From Deltaproteobacteria bacterium (GTDB taxonomy: Bacteria; Desulfobacterota; Deferrisomatia; Deferrisomatales; JACRMM01), in NCBI GenBank assembly GCA_016214985.1, contig JACRMM010000026.1, positions 1 to 64,000 of the forward strand: DNA of 64,000 nucleotides, read 5' to 3'. Under the pieces are notes generated by a model. That model was not told where the DNA came from and did no database searches. It worked only from the letters and a program-made list of their open reading frames with translations. Below are positions 61,202 to 64,000 of the stretch, piece by piece (position 1 is the stretch's first letter; the number at the start of each line of letters is the position of its first letter). A program made the position numbers and the translations under genes.

Positions 61202-62176
61202 CTAAGGTTCTCCGAGCCGATGTTTGCCTTCGTCTTCATAGGACCAGTGGAACAGGTTCCGGTTTGGATCGAACTCAAGATTCCGCGTGCCATCTGGATT
61301 GAAATAGGAAGAAAAACTTATCTTTCCTGTTGGGCTAAGGCTAAGTTCTCCGCGTATCTTTCCATATCGTGCGTCCACAATGTTTCCTCTTGCGTCATCC
61401 TTGCTCCTAACTCTAAAAATGTAGTTAACACCATCTTTCTCATTTGATACAAACGAGCTATGTGGCTTGGCGGCCATATGTCGTTCCAATGATGGTATGT
61501 AACCATCTACAGGGGCTTCAAACGGCCACTTATAATAGCTTGCCTCTTTCGGCGGAAAGTAATATTCCTGTATACCGTCATGCGCGTTAGAAAAAGTCAA
61601 AATGAAACTGCACTCGTAGTCGCTGAACGACCGCCGCTCAACGTGGAATTTGAATACAAAATCGCTCACGAGCCCCTTCCCATGAGGCGTAACCCAGTCA
61701 CCCTTTTCCAAATCGTATCCCACAGCCTGATCGAAAACGGGCACCAGTATATAGTCAGTGTATTGTGCATACATTGGTACAGGGTTGCGTCTTCTTCTTA
61801 GAACTAGGTTAATGGCGGGATTCCACGGTTCCCAGCGGTTCCTAGGAGAGCGTGCCTTAAACTCGAAGCCAGACCCGCCCGAGTAGAACCCGTCCTTACT
61901 CGCAGAGACGCTGACCATCGGCCCCCCGGCGCCTTCGACAATAAACAGGCCCTTGTCATCGCTCTTCCCGGTCTTGCGGATCGTTGTGTCACCCCACTCA
62001 TGCATCTTGGCCACTACGAAGTACGCCTCCGCGTCCGCCCCCGCTATGGCATTGCCCTCCTCGTCGACCACCCGAGCTGTCAATCTGGCCGTCGGGTAGT
62101 CGAGAGCCTCTACCGACGGCGCGGCAATGATCATCGCTGCCAGCGCGAGCATCCATCCCTTCCTGTTCGGTTTCAT
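61202..62176 (-). CDS. Secreted protein with N-terminal carboxypeptidase-regulatory-like domain
   Basis: The ATG at 62176 gives a 324-residue protein with signal peptide KPNRKGWMLALAAMIIAAPSVEA. Residues about 30-95 resemble a carboxypeptidase regulatory-like beta-sandwich (ARLTARVVDEEGNAIAGADAEAYF ... GKSDDKGLFIVEG ... VSVSASKDGFY). The rest is unrecognised, with many aromatic residues (YYFPPKEASYYKWPFEAPVDGY). Its GC is lower than that of the giant gene. It starts 5 bases after the hydrolase stop, so the two are probably co-transcribed. The giant gene begins 281 bases downstream. The ORF-track start seven codons earlier would overlap the hydrolase gene. Confidence 0.75.
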   Translation of the reverse strand: MKPNRKGWMLALAAMIIAAPSVEALDYPTARLTARVVDEEGNAIAGADAEAYFVVAKMHEWGDTTIRKTGKSDDKGLFIVEGAGGPMVSVSASKDGFYSGGSGFEFKARSPRNRWEPWNPAINLVLRRRRNPVPMYAQYTDYILVPVFDQAVGYDLEKGDWVTPHGKGLVSDFVFKFHVERRSFSDYECSFILTFSNAHDGIQEYYFPPKEASYYKWPFEAPVDGYIPSLERHMAAKPHSSFVSNEKDGVNYIFRVRSKDDARGNIVDARYGKIRGELSLSPTGKISFSSYFNPDGTRNLEFDPNRNLFHWSYEDEGKHRLGEP

Positions 62177-62180
62177 CTCT

Positions 62181-63998
62181 TCATCTCTCAGCAGCAATGA
62201 AGGTCGAGATCTTGTCGTAGAAAGCGCAAGTGTGTTGATAAGAGACGTCCTTGTAGTCGCTGTGCCACCAGACCGGTACGTTATTGCCCTCTTTGCGCGG
62301 CCATTTGCCCGGGTCTGTCATGCAGCCATTGGGCGCCTTCTGCGACATGTCGACGCTGTTCTCCGGAAACAACATCACATTTCGATTCGCCCCTGCCGGT
62401 AGCGTTGTTGCCGGAAACGCCTCGGCGAGTAGCCAGTCCTTCACGGAGACCAAAGCGTGTGCCGGTTGGTTATCCTTGTAGTAGTTCTTTAGCTCCGTCT
62501 CGCTGATCTTCTTAGCTACAAAATCGCTGGGCGATACGCCGTTCTGTGCCTTGACCAGATTGACCAGATGAGGCGCTTGAGGTATGACAGACCCGTCGCT
62601 TGCGTAGATTCGGTTGTCGAGTTCGAAGAAGGGCTGCTCCCGGAGATCGATCCCTCCAGGTTTGTCGATCTCCGCGGCTGCCTCGGCTGGTGTCGGCCAT
62701 CTGACGACGCCGTTTCCATCTTTTCGCCGCCACGCAAAGCTGAACCGCCAGCCACAGTAGTTGCTCGACGCTCCGCCCACGTCGACGGGTAGGCCCATGA
62801 TTCTGCGGCCTTTGAATTTCTCCTGTTTTACCCAAGCGTAAGCCTGCAAGGGACCAGAGCCATTGTGCAAAATGTCATCGTCCGTGTAACTCCTCAGCAC
62901 CTCTTCTGTGCTGGAGTAGAAGTTGTAGACCTTGGCCGAGGGGACTCGCCACAATCGATGCCTCCACGTCAGGTCCTTCCGATTGTCAGGCGCTGGAAAG
63001 AGCTTGTACCATTCACTCGGCAAGAGCCGAGACTGCCCTCCCGCGATATACGTCGTCCACTTCTCGTGGTTTGTCCACCCCTCTACGTTGACCATGCAGG
63101 CGGAGCGCTCGTTTGGATTGAGTGACCCGTCGTTCCTGATGAGGTTCTCCACAGCGGAGACTTGACCGTAGGCCTCCAGCGCCACGGACGCGTCGATCGC
63201 GAAGTAACTGGCGAAGTTGGTAAGATCGTTCTCCTGGATCGCCAAGCCTACGACCATGTTCCCGAGACTGTGTGCCGCTAGGTGGACTTCACCGACAAGG
63301 CTCTTCACGAAGTCTGCATATGGCTTCGCTGTGGCGGCGGCGTTGATGACCGCTTGGTGGTAATGCGTCGGAGGGAGAAGGGGGACCCCGTCCGGCGGGT
63401 CTCCAAACCAGCTGACCCCGTAGAATCTGCCCTGAAATCCAGAGTGGAACAACCTCTTAAACACTTCGGCATACGTCGCCGCGGCGTGGTCGCCGTCCAC
63501 GTTGTACCCATGCATCCACACCAGGGCCTTGTTCGTTCCCCCCATGCAGAAGGGCATCTTCGGGGGCGCCATATCTATGTGTTGGTCATCGACGTAGCGG
63601 TCGGATCGCCCTCCAGCCCCTCCTGCAACGGAACGCATGTTTCTGTGGCCGAACATCTCTTCCACCCCAGCAATTTCGAGCGGAAACGGGAACGTCTGAA
63701 CCGGCTTGATGGCTCCTTTCTTCAAGATGTCGAGAAGTAGGGGCTTACTGGACGCGTCGCGGCCTTCAATCAGGATGATCCCAGTTTCGGATCCAGTGTC
63801 TCTAATTCCTTGGAGGAAATTGCCAGAAATCTGAATCCCAAATCGTGACACTACACGTACTTCATGAAGTAACAATGAGGTACTAATATCCAAGTCTCGC
63901 AAGTATAGATAAGGCGCACTTCTGGAAAGAGTATGCAGACCATGAGCAGATTGTGCTATGGGCTCAAGAACTCCGATTGCGTCGTCTGCATGTCTCAA
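62181..63998 (-). CDS. Alpha/beta hydrolase, probably incomplete at the window edge
   Basis: The frame is open to the end of the window, so the ATG at 63998 is only the first seen and the N-terminus may lie outside. About 150 residues of undefined sequence (LLHEVRVVSRFGIQISGNFLQGI) precede a hydrolase core: ALVWMHGYNVDGDHAAATYAEVFKRL, RFYGVSWFGDPP, and the nucleophile elbow AHSLGN near residue 245. A late His in PVWWHSDYKDVSYQ is a candidate for the triad. The fold resembles DUF900-type hydrolases or lipases. GC is lower than in most of the window. It heads the minus-strand series hydrolase - secreted protein - giant protein. The substrate is unknown. Confidence 0.75.
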   Translation of the reverse strand: MRHADDAIGVLEPIAQSAHGLHTLSRSAPYLYLRDLDISTSLLLHEVRVVSRFGIQISGNFLQGIRDTGSETGIILIEGRDASSKPLLLDILKKGAIKPVQTFPFPLEIAGVEEMFGHRNMRSVAGGAGGRSDRYVDDQHIDMAPPKMPFCMGGTNKALVWMHGYNVDGDHAAATYAEVFKRLFHSGFQGRFYGVSWFGDPPDGVPLLPPTHYHQAVINAAATAKPYADFVKSLVGEVHLAAHSLGNMVVGLAIQENDLTNFASYFAIDASVALEAYGQVSAVENLIRNDGSLNPNERSACMVNVEGWTNHEKWTTYIAGGQSRLLPSEWYKLFPAPDNRKDLTWRHRLWRVPSAKVYNFYSSTEEVLRSYTDDDILHNGSGPLQAYAWVKQEKFKGRRIMGLPVDVGGASSNYCGWRFSFAWRRKDGNGVVRWPTPAEAAAEIDKPGGIDLREQPFFELDNRIYASDGSVIPQAPHLVNLVKAQNGVSPSDFVAKKISETELKNYYKDNQPAHALVSVKDWLLAEAFPATTLPAGANRNVMLFPENSVDMSQKAPNGCMTDPGKWPRKEGNNVPVWWHSDYKDVSYQHTCAFYDKISTFIAAER

Positions 63999-64000
63999 TC

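Noticed and set aside
1-64000. CRISPR arrays, tRNA or rRNA genes
   Set aside because: No regularly spaced short repeats, no cloverleaf-like segments with GTTCGA-type arms in the right setting, and no rRNA-like conserved blocks were seen.

Overview
The window is GC-rich DNA from an anaerobic or microaerobic Gram-negative bacterium. The best guess is a deltaproteobacterial (Desulfobacterota-type) lineage. This is inferred from an HdrA-MvhD fusion encoded with HdrB/HdrC and a four-subunit 2-oxoacid:ferredoxin oxidoreductase, together with numerous Sec-secreted and lipid-anchored proteins. No rRNA, tRNA or CRISPR array was seen.

Left part (1-25 kb): a decayed IS1595-type transposase, a nucleotide-sugar dehydrogenase, a comFB-dinB pair, a hybrid sensor kinase, uvrB, cysS and a secreted M48 metalloprotease. 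A first accessory island (about 13.0-15.4 kb) carries hicAB, a flavin-type oxidase-fold gene and a relBE-like pair whose toxin has an in-frame stop. This island lies between a decayed duplicate of the 3' end of hdrB and the intact hdrB. Then comes the minus-strand energy operon korDABC-hdrA(mvhD)-hdrC-hdrB (22.4 down to 15.4 kb). It probably couples 2-oxoacid oxidation, low-potential ferredoxin and a disulfide-type or other acceptor. A molybdopterin-binding protein gene, an S1/P1-nuclease/phospholipase C-like secreted protein and a small Cys/His protein follow.

Middle (25-36 kb): a secreted lipoprotein, a broken Uma2 nuclease gene and a DUF3617 protein. A second accessory island (28.19-31.78 kb) contains an AT-richer orphan gene, an AbrB-VapC pair with a visible palindromic operator, and a FitAB-like pair. 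Perfect 35-bp direct repeats flank this island. They are halves of a cassette homologous to the last repeat of the giant gene downstream. Each island carries one copy of the same 234-bp dispersed repeat. After the island come a class A penicillin-binding protein and a cluster of a small lipoprotein, two 26-29-residue membrane peptides and a glycine-zipper YflT-like stress protein.

Right part (36-64 kb): one uninterrupted 24.7-kb minus-strand gene encodes an 8,221-residue secreted mosaic protein. In order it has a terpenoid-cyclase-like alpha-toroid, CARDB-like domains, nine fibronectin III domains each split by an inserted discoidin-like domain, five beta-propeller-like blocks separated by Ig-like domains, an Ig array, a right-handed beta-helix and 13 C-terminal SpaA/carboxypeptidase-regulatory-like cassettes. 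Upstream on the same strand are a secreted 324-residue protein and an alpha/beta hydrolase that runs to the window edge. Both have lower GC than the giant gene. The giant protein and the two islands bounded by duplicated gene ends are the most notable content.
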